NCBI RefSeq assembly: GCF_013623835.1
Contig: NZ_JABKDE010000007.1
Span: 62,001-126,000, forward strand
Direction: 5' to 3'
Origin: Brevibacterium oceani
GTDB taxonomy: Bacteria > Actinomycetota > Actinomycetes > Actinomycetales > Brevibacteriaceae
Length of the DNA stretch: 64,000 bases
Under the pieces are notes generated by a model. That model was given only the letters and a program-made list of their open reading frames with translations. It searched no databases and had not been told where the DNA came from. The position numbers and the translations under genes are program-made. Below, in pieces: positions 27,762 to 37,833 of this stretch (positions are counted from its first letter, which is position 1; each line of letters opens with the position of its first letter).

Positions 27762-27933
27762 CGTACTTGAGATGTCGTATCGGTCCGGGCAGCGGGTCCG
27801 CCGCCGGGACCGCCGCGTTCGCCCAGGTGGGGCACCTGGATCGTGCCGAGGGTGTGCTGTGCCTCACTTGTGTCATGACCGCCCGATACGGTGGGCACTC
27901 GCCCGTAGGATGGGATGAGATGAGGAGGAGCAG

Positions 27934-29067
27934 ATGAGATTCATCGCCACGGGGGACTGGCAGCTGGGGATGACGGCCCACTACCTCAGCCCGGAGGCTC
28001 GCCCCCGCTTCCACCGCGCCCGACTCGACGTCGTCTCCCGCATCTGCGAGCTTGCGGAGGAGCAGGACGCGGAGTTCGTGCTCGTCTGCGGAGACGTGTT
28101 CGAGACCAATCAGCTCGACCGCGCCATCATCGCCCGCACCTTCGAAGCCCTCGCCTCGTTCACCGTCCCCGTCGTCCTGCTGCCGGGCAACCACGACCCC
28201 CTCGACGCGGCATCGATCTATGATTCCCCGGCGTTCACCTCACGCGTGCCCGACCATATCCATGTGCTCCGCGACAGCGACCCCTTCGAGGTCGTCCCCG
28301 GTGTCGAGATCGTCGGTGCCCCCTGGTTCTCCAAGCATCCTCAAGGTGATCTCGTCGCCGCAGCGACGACCGACCTCGCCGAGGTGGCTCCCGGTTCCGT
28401 GCGCATCATCGCCGGTCACGGTGCCGTCAGCGTCCTCGACCCCGATCGGGAATCGTTGGCCACGATCGACACCGATCACCTCAGGGCACTGTTGCGCGAG
28501 GACCGTGCCCAGTTCGTCGCCCTCGGCGACAGACACGCCACCTTCGAAGTCGCCGACCGGATCTGGTACCCGGGAGCACCCGAGGTCACCTCCCGGCGCG
28601 AAGACGATCCGGGCAACGTCCTGCTCGTCGACATCGACGCCGACACCCATGCGACCGAGGTCGAGAAGATCCACCTCGGCACCTGGACCTTCAGCGTCAT
28701 CGACGCCGACCTCAATTCCGCCGCCGACGTCGACGAGTTCGAACAGCGGATGAACGCCGTGGCGGACAAGGACCGCACCGCGGTCTGGCTCATCCTCCGC
28801 GGCACCCTGCCGACGGCGGCGAAGGCCCGTCTCGACGAGATCCTCGACCATTTCACCGACCTGTTCGCCCTCGTCTCCCTCTGGGAGCGTCACACAGACC
28901 TCGCGGTCATCGCTGCCGACGAGGACTTCGCCGACCTCGGCCTGAGCGGGTATCTGCAGGAGACCCTCGACGAACTCTCCGCTCGCGCCGCGGCCGAGGA
29001 CGACACGGCGATCGCGGCCCAGGACGCCCTCGGCCTGCTCTACCGATTCGCCAGGAGCAGCTCATGA
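27934..29067 (+). CDS. SbcD/YhaO-like metallophosphoesterase (DNA repair exonuclease subunit)
   Basis: A 377-residue calcineurin-like phosphoesterase. Motifs are Asp8 in TGDWQLG, VLVCGDVFE, PGNHDPLD, AGHG and LGDRH. The first motif has Gln where classical SbcD has His (DWHLG), so one metal site may be altered; I recall this form in other actinobacterial homologues. The C-terminal ~130 residues form a capping region. ATG at 27934 is preceded by GAGGAGGAG. It overlaps the SbcC-like gene by four bases, so the two subunits are made together, as for SbcCD and YhaO/YhaN nuclease complexes. Confidence 0.87.
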   Translation: MRFIATGDWQLGMTAHYLSPEARPRFHRARLDVVSRICELAEEQDAEFVLVCGDVFETNQLDRAIIARTFEALASFTVPVVLLPGNHDPLDAASIYDSPAFTSRVPDHIHVLRDSDPFEVVPGVEIVGAPWFSKHPQGDLVAAATTDLAEVAPGSVRIIAGHGAVSVLDPDRESLATIDTDHLRALLREDRAQFVALGDRHATFEVADRIWYPGAPEVTSRREDDPGNVLLVDIDADTHATEVEKIHLGTWTFSVIDADLNSAADVDEFEQRMNAVADKDRTAVWLILRGTLPTAAKARLDEILDHFTDLFALVSLWERHTDLAVIAADEDFADLGLSGYLQETLDELSARAAAEDDTAIAAQDALGLLYRFARSSS

Positions 29068-31682
29068 GACTCCACTCGATCACCCTCACCGATTACCGGG
29101 GCATCACCGAGTCCACCGTCGAATTCGGTCCCGGCGTGACGATCGTCGAAGGCCCGAACGAGATCGGCAAGTCCTCGATCCACCAGGCCATCACCCAGCT
29201 GCGCGAGGACAAGGCGAGTTCCCGGAAGGCCAGTGTCAAGGACACTCAGCCGGTCGGCTCCGACGTCGGCCCCCAGGTCGAACTGCACCTGAGCACCGGC
29301 GACTACGAGGTCCGCTATCGCAAACGCTGGCTCAAGCAGCCCTTCACCGAACTGCACATCCTGGCACCGGCACCCGAGCAGCTCAGCGGCGATGAAGCCC
29401 ATGAACGCTTCCTCTCCCTCCTCGAGGAGACCGTCGACATCGACCTCCTCGATGCTCTCGACGTCGCCCAGGGCCGAAGTCTCGCCCAAGCACCGCTGGC
29501 CGAGATCAAGGCGCTGCACGGCGCGCTCAACACATCGGGGGAGGCCCCGGCCGATCACGATGCCTTCCTCGACCGGGTCGAGAGCGAATACCTCAGATTC
29601 TTCACGGCCAAGGGCAAGGAGACCGGAGAGCTGAAGAAGCTCACCGACGAGCTCCCGGCCGCCGAAGAGCGCCATCGGACCCTCGATGAGCGCAGCCGGG
29701 ACATGGACGCGCTCGTCGAACGGCACGCTCGAGCCGCCGACCGCCTGGAGGCCGTCCGCGATCAGCTGACCGCGGCCGTGACCGAACGTGAGGAGGCCGA
29801 AGAGGCGGCGAAGGCCGTGTCCGGACTCAAGACCGAGTTCGAGCGCGCCGCCGAGGCGGCCGACTCCGCGAAACGCGAAGAGGAGCGGGCAGCGGAGGCC
29901 CATGACCGTCGCAGTCGCCTCATCGCCGAGACGACCGCCGCCGACGAGGCAGTGAAAGAGGCGGCAGCGAACCGGACGACGGTCACGGAGAGCGAACGCG
30001 ATCAGGACGCCGTCGTCGCCCGATCACAGCGGGCCCTCGACGCCAGGCAGACCGAACTCGAGACCGCGCGGACCGAAGCGAAGACGGCATCCGCGAGCCT
30101 CGCTCATGCCCGCGCACGCCGTGAAGTGAGCGAACTGCGCAGGCGGTTGGCGAGCATCCGCGAACAGGAGAGCAGAGCAGCCGACGCGAGGGCGACGATC
30201 GGTTCGATCACTGTGACGGCGAAAGACGTCGACCACCTCGGCGGCCTCGTCACCGAGGTGCGCATCGCACAGAAGGCGAAGACCGCCGCGGCCGCCCACA
30301 TCATCGCCAGGCGCCTCGGGGACACCGACGTGAGGATCGACGGAACCACGCTCTCAGAGACGACCGATGCCGAGTTCGCCGTCGTCAACGATACAAGCAT
30401 CGTCATCGACTCCGTCGTCGACATCACGGTTCGGCCGGGTCAGTCCCCGGCCGAACTCGACCGTGCCGTCGATCGGGCACGCAGCGAACTCGACGCCGAA
30501 CTCGAACGACTCGGCGTCGACTCGCTCGACCAGGCGCGTGAGCGAGCTGAGGTGCGCACGAATGCCGAAGCGCTGCTGGCGGAGGCGAACTCGACGCTGC
30601 GGGCGCTCATCGGCGACGACGACCGCGACCGGCTCGATTCGGCGCTGTCTCGGGCCGAACAGCTCATCGTCGAAGCAGGAGAACCTGCGGGAAGCGACGC
30701 CGAGGTCGATGCGACGACGATCGACGAACTCGAAGCGAGAGTCGACACGACCACGGCAGCGGTCGACACCGCACAGGATGCCGTCGACAAGGCCCGCGCC
30801 GCGCTCGATCGCACACGCGCCGACCGCGACCAGGCACGGGTCGCCGCGGTCCGAGCGCAGGCTCAGCACGAACAGGCGATGACGGCTCTTGAGAACCTCA
30901 CCGCGCGACTGGCAGCCGATCGGGACGCTCACTCCGATGAGGCGCTGAAGGACGCACACGCCGACGCGCTGGAACAGTCTCAGAAGCGTGTGGGAGAGGT
31001 CGAAGCGGCTCGGGCACGCTATGAGGCCGCCGACCCCGAGACCCTGGAGATGCGGCTGCAGAACGCTCTCCAGCTCCTCGACAGCAAACAGCAGGAGCAG
31101 GAGACCGGGCGGCAGGAGGTCGATCGGCTCTCGGCGCTCATCGACGACCGGGCGGCGGAGGGCATCTACGACAGACTCAAGGCCGCGGAGGAGTCCCTGG
31201 ATTCGCTGCGCTCACGGCTGGCACGCCTGCGCCGGGAGGCGGAGGCGGTCCGCCTGCTGCGGGAGACCGTGCTCGCCCACAAGGAAGAAGCGCAGCGACA
31301 GTACGTGGCCCCGTTCAAGGAGCAGATCGAACGGCTCGGACGGGTGATCTTCGGCCAGGGGCTGTCGGTGGAGATCTCCGAAGACCTCGAGATCGTCTCC
31401 CGCACGCTCGACGGCCGCACGGTGAGCTTCGAATCGCTCTCGGACGGAACGAAGGAGCAGCTGGCACTCATCGGACGCCTCGCCGTGGCCACCCTCGTCG
31501 ATGAGTCCTCGGGTGCTCCGGTCATCCTCGATGACGCATTCGGCTTCGCCGATGAGAAGCGTCTCTCCGCGCTCAACGTCATCCTCGGCAATGTCGGCCG
31601 CAATGCGCAGGTCATCCTGCTCACCTGCCAGCCCGATAGGTTCGCACGCCTCGGCGGAGCACGCACCGTCAGTCTCGGCTGA
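29064..31682 (+). CDS. SbcC/YhaN-like SMC-type ATPase
   Basis: An 872-residue protein of the Rad50/SbcC class. Walker A is GPNEIGKSS (30-38). Residues ~200-370 and ~460-760 are Ala/Glu/Arg-rich and look like two coiled-coil arms. They flank a central portion with no zinc-hook CxxC that I can see. The C-terminal ATPase lobe has the signature-like SLSDGTKEQLALIGRLA and Walker B PVILDDAFGFAD. The missing CxxC fits YhaN-type rather than classical SbcC. It should pair with the phosphoesterase encoded just upstream in DNA-end processing. Confidence 0.87.
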   Translation: MRLHSITLTDYRGITESTVEFGPGVTIVEGPNEIGKSSIHQAITQLREDKASSRKASVKDTQPVGSDVGPQVELHLSTGDYEVRYRKRWLKQPFTELHILAPAPEQLSGDEAHERFLSLLEETVDIDLLDALDVAQGRSLAQAPLAEIKALHGALNTSGEAPADHDAFLDRVESEYLRFFTAKGKETGELKKLTDELPAAEERHRTLDERSRDMDALVERHARAADRLEAVRDQLTAAVTEREEAEEAAKAVSGLKTEFERAAEAADSAKREEERAAEAHDRRSRLIAETTAADEAVKEAAANRTTVTESERDQDAVVARSQRALDARQTELETARTEAKTASASLAHARARREVSELRRRLASIREQESRAADARATIGSITVTAKDVDHLGGLVTEVRIAQKAKTAAAAHIIARRLGDTDVRIDGTTLSETTDAEFAVVNDTSIVIDSVVDITVRPGQSPAELDRAVDRARSELDAELERLGVDSLDQARERAEVRTNAEALLAEANSTLRALIGDDDRDRLDSALSRAEQLIVEAGEPAGSDAEVDATTIDELEARVDTTTAAVDTAQDAVDKARAALDRTRADRDQARVAAVRAQAQHEQAMTALENLTARLAADRDAHSDEALKDAHADALEQSQKRVGEVEAARARYEAADPETLEMRLQNALQLLDSKQQEQETGRQEVDRLSALIDDRAAEGIYDRLKAAEESLDSLRSRLARLRREAEAVRLLRETVLAHKEEAQRQYVAPFKEQIERLGRVIFGQGLSVEISEDLEIVSRTLDGRTVSFESLSDGTKEQLALIGRLAVATLVDESSGAPVILDDAFGFADEKRLSALNVILGNVGRNAQVILLTCQPDRFARLGGARTVSLG

Positions 31683-31719
31683 ATGCAGTTCCCGCCGGGG
31701 CCGGACCGAACGGATCCGC

Positions 31720-31738
31720 CTTGCCTCAGTTCGGCAAG
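31720..31738. terminator. short hairpin after the SbcC-like gene
   Basis: CTTGCC (31720-31725) and GGCAAG (31733-31738) form a 6-bp stem with a 7-base loop, 38 bases after the SbcC-like stop codon. It is too short to be a confident terminator and could instead be an operator of the next small gene. Confidence 0.35.
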
Positions 31739-31761
31739 TGACCATGCGCTAACCTGTGCAT

Positions 31762-31995
31762 ATGACCGAGAAGACCTATGCCGACGAAGCCATCGTCCGC
31801 TGCTCAGGCGATGGGTACTACCGGACACGCTGGATCCCTCTGGTGTCGTTCAAATCGATCCGCTTCGGCGCCTACCGGTTCCAGAGATGCCCGGTCCATG
31901 GCCGATGGGAGATGGCGGGAATCGTCGATGACGCGGATCTCACTCCGGAGATCCGCAGCACAGCGGAGAGATATCCGGCCTCCCGCATCCCCTGA
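31762..31995 (+). CDS. conserved small actinobacterial protein with paired cysteines
   Basis: A 77-residue protein. It has a conserved-looking core: AIVRCSGDGYYRTRW, VSFKSIRFGAYRFQRCPVHGRWE. I recall similar small actinobacterial proteins with a glycine/histidine-containing first motif and an RFQ-C-P-V-[GH]-W motif. Cys residues in VRCS and QRCPVHG could form part of a small zinc-ribbon-like site, although only two cysteines are present. TAACCT (31750-31755) ends six bases before the ATG without a ribosome-binding site, suggesting a leaderless mRNA. GTG at 31756 is an alternative start. Function unknown. Confidence 0.7.
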   Translation: MTEKTYADEAIVRCSGDGYYRTRWIPLVSFKSIRFGAYRFQRCPVHGRWEMAGIVDDADLTPEIRSTAERYPASRIP

Positions 31996-32011
31996 CCGAC
32001 TCCGAAACTCG

Positions 32012-33718
32012 TCAGTCGGAGCCCACTGTCCCCTGTGCCGCATTCGTGGCCGCCTGAGCTGCCTCGACGGCATCGGCGCGGATGCTCCGGCGCAGGATCT
32101 TGCCCGAAGTCGTCTTCGGCAGCTGCTCGAGGATCGTGACATGGTGGGGTGCCTTGAACGCGGCCAGACGCTCCCGGCAGAAGCCGATGATCTCCTCAGC
32201 CCTCGCCTCGGCGCCGGGACGGAGAGTGACGAACGCGGCGACGTCCTCACCGCGGTACTCATCGGGGATGCCCACGACCGCCGCCTCCTCGATGCCCGGG
32301 TGGGTGTAGAGGACGTCCTCGACCTCACGGGGCCAGACCTTGAACCCTGAGGCGTTGATCATGTCCTTCATCCGATCGACGATGAACAGCCACCCGTTCT
32401 CGTCCATGAACCCGACATCGCCGGTGCGCAGCTCGCCTCCGGGAATCTGCGCGGCCGTCGCCTCCGGGTCGTTGAGATAGGCGGGAACGACCGACGGGCC
32501 GGAGACGGCCACCTCGCCGACCTCGCCCGGACCGAGCGAGGCACCGGAACCGTCGATGATGCGCACCGACGTGTCGACCTGGGGCAGACCGCAGGAGAGA
32601 TTGCCGCTGTTCTCGTCCACCGGTGCCCGCATCCCGGCCGGCACCGAGGCGACCTGTGCACAGGTCTCGGTCAGACCGTAGCCCTGTTGAAGGTAGATTC
32701 CGGTCTTCTCTTCGAACCGATCGACGAGCCCTTCGGGCAGGGGAGCACCACCGGACTTCAGGCGTCGGAACGAGGAGAAGTGATCCTCGGTGAAGTCGGG
32801 GTGGGCGAGCATCGCAGTGTAGACGGTCGCCGGTCCGACCATATACGCCGGGCGCTCGCGACGGCACAGCTCCAGCATCGGACCCGGCTGGAAACGGTAG
32901 TTGAGGATGAGCCGCGCCCCACCGGCGACGGCAGCCACGAACTGACTGACGAATCCGGTGATGTGGAAGAGCGGAGCGAGAGTCGCATACCCCTCACCAG
33001 GGGTGTACGACGAGGTGCGCACCGCCTGGCGGGCGTTGTTCGACACATTCGCATGGGTGGCCATCGCCCCTTTCGACTTCCCCGAGGTGCCCGAGGTGAA
33101 CACGACGAGAGCCGTGTCCTGGGCGACAGGCCGTTCCGGGACGAAGCCGTCGTCGAGGTGCTCAGCGACGACGGTGCGGAAGTCGAAGGCATCGCTGACG
33201 GGAGGCAGATCCGAGAACGCGGAGAAGATCGAATCAGGTCCCTCGACCTGAAAATCACCATCATCGCTGAGGACGACGAGCGGCAAGGACTCGGCGAAAG
33301 GCCGTACACGGTCGAGATAGGCCGCCTTCGAGGCGATGATGCCCTTGACCTCGGCGGTGTCGAAGATGTGCACGAGTTCGCCGCGATACATCGGATTGAG
33401 CGGCACGACGGCACCGCCGGCCTTCCAGATCCCGTAGCTCGCGATGACGAACGCCGGGGTGTTCTGGTCATAGATTCCGATGCGATCACCGCGGGTGACT
33501 CCGTGCGATGCGAGGAACGAGGCGAAGGCGCTGCTCCAGCGGTCGAACTCGGTCCACGTGAGCGAGAACCCGTAGTAGCTGATCGCCGTGGCCTCGCCGC
33601 GTGCCCTGACCGTTGCGGCCAGGTCGGCCACGGTCGTCGACGGTTCCAGAACATTCGGCTGCGGAGCCGCATCGCCCCAGGTCGCCATCCACGGCCGTGA
33701 TTCGAACCAATCACCCAT
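32012..33718 (-). CDS. acyl-CoA synthetase (AMP-forming), paralogue 1
   Basis: A 568-residue ANL-superfamily ligase that activates a carboxylic acid to its CoA thioester via an acyl-adenylate. P-loop FTSGTSGKSKGA, adenylate motif GYGLTETCA, GELRTGDVGFMDENGW, and the C-terminal catalytic lysine in TTSGKILRR are all present. The start is placed at ATG 33716-33718, because MGDWFESRPW aligns with the N terminus of the paralogue (MTNSWYDTRPW); upstream GTG codons at 33727 and 33724 are possible. It is a close relative of the ligase at 34006, separated from it by a 287-bp gap with a large hairpin. Confidence 0.93.
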   Translation of the reverse strand: MGDWFESRPWMATWGDAAPQPNVLEPSTTVADLAATVRARGEATAISYYGFSLTWTEFDRWSSAFASFLASHGVTRGDRIGIYDQNTPAFVIASYGIWKAGGAVVPLNPMYRGELVHIFDTAEVKGIIASKAAYLDRVRPFAESLPLVVLSDDGDFQVEGPDSIFSAFSDLPPVSDAFDFRTVVAEHLDDGFVPERPVAQDTALVVFTSGTSGKSKGAMATHANVSNNARQAVRTSSYTPGEGYATLAPLFHITGFVSQFVAAVAGGARLILNYRFQPGPMLELCRRERPAYMVGPATVYTAMLAHPDFTEDHFSSFRRLKSGGAPLPEGLVDRFEEKTGIYLQQGYGLTETCAQVASVPAGMRAPVDENSGNLSCGLPQVDTSVRIIDGSGASLGPGEVGEVAVSGPSVVPAYLNDPEATAAQIPGGELRTGDVGFMDENGWLFIVDRMKDMINASGFKVWPREVEDVLYTHPGIEEAAVVGIPDEYRGEDVAAFVTLRPGAEARAEEIIGFCRERLAAFKAPHHVTILEQLPKTTSGKILRRSIRADAVEAAQAATNAAQGTVGSD

Positions 33719-33890
33719 GCTCACCACGTGCTTTCTTCGCGCTCTTCACTTCTCGGAGACTCACTCCGTCCCCGCACGGGGACACGCTACTCTTCCGCAC
33801 CTCGGACGGCAATCGAACGATCGACCAGGCAGTTCGAGCAGTCCGAACGGTCGCATCCGCTGATTGACTCGGACGCAGTTTGGGACAGCA

Positions 33891-33949
33891 AGTTGCGGAC
33901 GATCCGTGCGGGAATTCGCGTTCGGAACCCGCACGGATCGTCCGCAACT
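33891..33949. terminator. 22-bp perfect inverted repeat between the two acyl-CoA ligase genes
   Basis: Bases 33891-33912 (AGTTGCGGACGATCCGTGCG plus GG) are perfectly complementary to 33928-33949 around a 15-base loop (33913-33927). It lies 57 bases after the stop codon of paralogue 2 on the minus strand, so a transcription terminator is the simplest reading. No T-tract follows. The stem is longer than needed for termination. The remainder of 33719-34005 shows no gene. Confidence 0.6.
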
Positions 33950-34005
33950 CGGCAGTTGTCGCGGCGAACGGCCGCATTGCGAAGCGGCAGCCGTCAGAGT
34001 CTCCC

Positions 34006-35715
34006 TCAGTGAGACCCGGTGGCCCCCTGCGCTTCCTCTCGAGCCGCCTGAGCTGCGTCGACGGCGTCAGCACGGATCGTGCGGCGCAGGATCTTGCCCG
34101 AACTCGTCTTCGGCAGCTGGTCGATGAACGTGACCTGGTGCGGTGCCTTGTAGGAGGCCAGACGCCCACGGCAGAAGGTGATGATCTCCTCAGGAGTCGC
34201 CTCGGCGCCGGGTTGGAGCGTGACGAACGCGGCGACGTCCTCGCCGCGGTAGTCATCGGGGATGCCGACGACCGCGGCCTCCTGAATCGCCGGATGCGTG
34301 TAGAGGACGTCCTCGACCTCGCGCGGCCAGACCTTGAAGCCGGAGGCGTTGATCATGTCCTTCTTGCGATCGACGATGAACAGCCACCCGTCCTCACGCA
34401 TGAACCCGACGTCCCCGGTGCGCAGTTCGCCGTTGGGGATCTGCACGGCTGTCGCCTCGGGATTGTTGAGGTAGCTCGAGACCACCTGCGGTCCGGAGAT
34501 CGCGACCTCACCGACCTCACCCGGTCCCACGGGCTCACCATCGTCATCGAGGATGCGGATGAGGACGTCGGGCTGGGGCAGCCCGCATGCGAGATTCCCG
34601 CTGTCGGGGTCGACGGGAGCGTTGAACCCGTGCGGCACGGTGGCCACTTGGGCGCAGGTCTCCGAAAGGCCGTACCCCTGGCCGACGTAGATGTGTGCGC
34701 GTTCCTCGAACTTCCTGACCAGCCCCTCCGGCAGGGGAGCCCCGCCGGACATCATCGACTTGAACGAGGCGAACTTCTCCGGGTCGAAGTCCGGATGCGC
34801 CATCAGGGCGGTGTAGACCGTCGCGGGCCCGGCCATATAGGCGGGCTTCTCCGCAGCGCACAGGGCGATGAACGAACCAGGCTCGAACCGGTAGTTGAGG
34901 ATGAGCCTGGCCCCACCGGCGACCGAGGCGAGGAACTGGCAGATGAAGCCGGTGATGTGGAACAGCGGGGCAAGGGTGAGATACCCGTCGCCGGGGCCGA
35001 GCACGGGGTTGCGCAGACAGTAGCGCGAATTGCTCGAGATGTTCGCATGCGTCGCTGCCGCTCCCTTCGACCGCCCCGAGGTGCCCGAGGTGTAGGCGAT
35101 GAGAGCGAGGTCGGCAGGTGCGGGGGAGTGAGGAGTGAAATCGGTGTCGAGGTTGTCATCGACGGCCGTCGCGAAATCGGGCAGATCGGGGATTTCGGGA
35201 AGCTGCGCGAACATCGAGAAGATCGCGTCCGGACCGTGCTTCTGGAAACTTCGATCGTCACTGAGGACGACGAGCGGCAGTTCGCCGGCGTAGTCCTTGA
35301 CCCGATCGAGATAGGCGGCCTTCGACACGATGAGTCCGCTGATCTGCGAGTCCGCGAAGATGTGCTCGAGTTCGCCCCGATACATCGGATTGAGCGGCAC
35401 CACCGCTCCGCCTGCCTTCCAGATGGCATAGGTCGCGATGACGAAGGCCGGGGTGTTCTGGTCGTAGATGCCCAGCCGGGCCCCGGGCGCGATTCCACGG
35501 GAGGCGAGGAACGCCGCGAACGCCGTCGTCCGCCGATCGAATTCGGCCCAGGTCAGCCGGAAGCCGTAGTAGGTGAAGGCCTCGTCGTCACCGCGGGCAG
35601 CGACGGTCGCGGCAAGATCGTCGAGAGGTGTCGAATCGGGCAGAACATAGGGCTCGTGGGCGAGGTCGCCCAGTGTCGTGATCCAGGGACGAGTGTCATA
35701 CCAGCTGTTCGTCAT
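34006..35715 (-). CDS. acyl-CoA synthetase (AMP-forming), paralogue 2
   Basis: A 569-residue ANL ligase with the same architecture as its neighbour: YTSGTSGRSKGA P-loop, GYGLSETCA, GELRTGDVGFMREDGW and the catalytic lysine in TSSGKILRR. Long identical stretches with paralogue 1 (for example QNTPAFVIA and NPMYRGEL) indicate a tandem duplication. ATG at 35713-35715 is preceded by AAAGGATG. It follows the ACAD11-like gene by 105 bases on the same strand and may supply CoA esters to the kinase/dehydrogenase operon. Confidence 0.93.
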   Translation of the reverse strand: MTNSWYDTRPWITTLGDLAHEPYVLPDSTPLDDLAATVAARGDDEAFTYYGFRLTWAEFDRRTTAFAAFLASRGIAPGARLGIYDQNTPAFVIATYAIWKAGGAVVPLNPMYRGELEHIFADSQISGLIVSKAAYLDRVKDYAGELPLVVLSDDRSFQKHGPDAIFSMFAQLPEIPDLPDFATAVDDNLDTDFTPHSPAPADLALIAYTSGTSGRSKGAAATHANISSNSRYCLRNPVLGPGDGYLTLAPLFHITGFICQFLASVAGGARLILNYRFEPGSFIALCAAEKPAYMAGPATVYTALMAHPDFDPEKFASFKSMMSGGAPLPEGLVRKFEERAHIYVGQGYGLSETCAQVATVPHGFNAPVDPDSGNLACGLPQPDVLIRILDDDGEPVGPGEVGEVAISGPQVVSSYLNNPEATAVQIPNGELRTGDVGFMREDGWLFIVDRKKDMINASGFKVWPREVEDVLYTHPAIQEAAVVGIPDDYRGEDVAAFVTLQPGAEATPEEIITFCRGRLASYKAPHQVTFIDQLPKTSSGKILRRTIRADAVDAAQAAREEAQGATGSH

Positions 35716-35820
35716 CGAACATCCTTTCAGATGGGTACCCGGTCGAAACCTCTCTGGGGGTCTCGACCGGCTGGGTGCCGTGACTCGCGGGAGTCGGTCC
35801 AGCGGGCCACGGCCGAGACC

Positions 35821-37026
<1,206 letters not shown>

Positions 37027-37035
37027 GTTGACTCC

Positions 37036-37833
37036 TCAACTCTCGTTCAATCGGGACTGATAGCGGGACATACCCCGCAGCCAGCGTTCGTAGTCGCTGC
37101 CTTTCATGCGGTACATCTCGAGCACTTCGGGGTGGGGAAGGATGAGGAACTCCTCCCGCTCGACGGAATCGAGGACGATGACGGCGACCTGCTCGGGTTC
37201 GAGCACGGTCCCGGCCTCGGTGACCGCCCGCTGTGCGGCCCCGCCTTCGTCCCCGGCGGCATCGAGCAGCGCGGTGTTGACCCCCATCGGGCAGATCACC
37301 GAGGCGCGGATCCCGTCATCCCGATACGTCATCGCCAACCATTCGGCGAAGCCGACCGAGGCGTGCTTGGTCACCGAATAGGCCGCCGACCCGATCTGCG
37401 TGAGCAGACCCGCCGCCGAGGCGGTGGCGACGAAATGCCCGGATTCGACCTCCTGCCAGCGGGGGATGAGCACCTGGGCGGCGCGGATGTGGGCGCGCAT
37501 GTTGACGTCGATGATCGGATCCCAGTCCGCGTCGGATTCCCCGAGCATGGCCGGACCGATGATGCCGGCATTGGCGAAGTAGAGATCGACCCCGCCGAGG
37601 CGGTCGTCGGCCAGAGCGATGAGCTGCCCGATGCCGTCGACCGTGGAGACGTCGCCGACCCACCCGTGGGCCCGATCGCCGAGGTGGGAGGCTGTTTCGG
37701 TGACCGCCGGATCGAGGTCGGCGAGGACGACGGAGGCGCCGCGACCGAGCAGTTCGGCGGCCAGGGCCGCCCCGATTCCGCCTGCGGCGCCGGTGACGAC
37801 GGCTCGAGCCCCGTCGAAGCGTGGTGTGCTCAT
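37036..37833 (-). CDS. short-chain dehydrogenase/reductase
   Basis: A 265-residue SDR with the cofactor motif TGAAGGIGAAL (residues ~14-24), NAGIIGPAM and the catalytic Tyr-Lys pair in YSVTKHASVGF. The Asp of VVLADLDP suggests NAD(H) preference. It overlaps the APH-kinase gene by four bases and lies nine bases before the ACAD11-like gene. In such an operon it could reduce or oxidise a keto/hydroxy acyl group (compare LvaD in levulinate catabolism), but its substrate is unproven. Confidence 0.9.
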   Translation of the reverse strand: MSTPRFDGARAVVTGAAGGIGAALAAELLGRGASVVLADLDPAVTETASHLGDRAHGWVGDVSTVDGIGQLIALADDRLGGVDLYFANAGIIGPAMLGESDADWDPIIDVNMRAHIRAAQVLIPRWQEVESGHFVATASAAGLLTQIGSAAYSVTKHASVGFAEWLAMTYRDDGIRASVICPMGVNTALLDAAGDEGGAAQRAVTEAGTVLEPEQVAVIVLDSVEREEFLILPHPEVLEMYRMKGSDYERWLRGMSRYQSRLNES

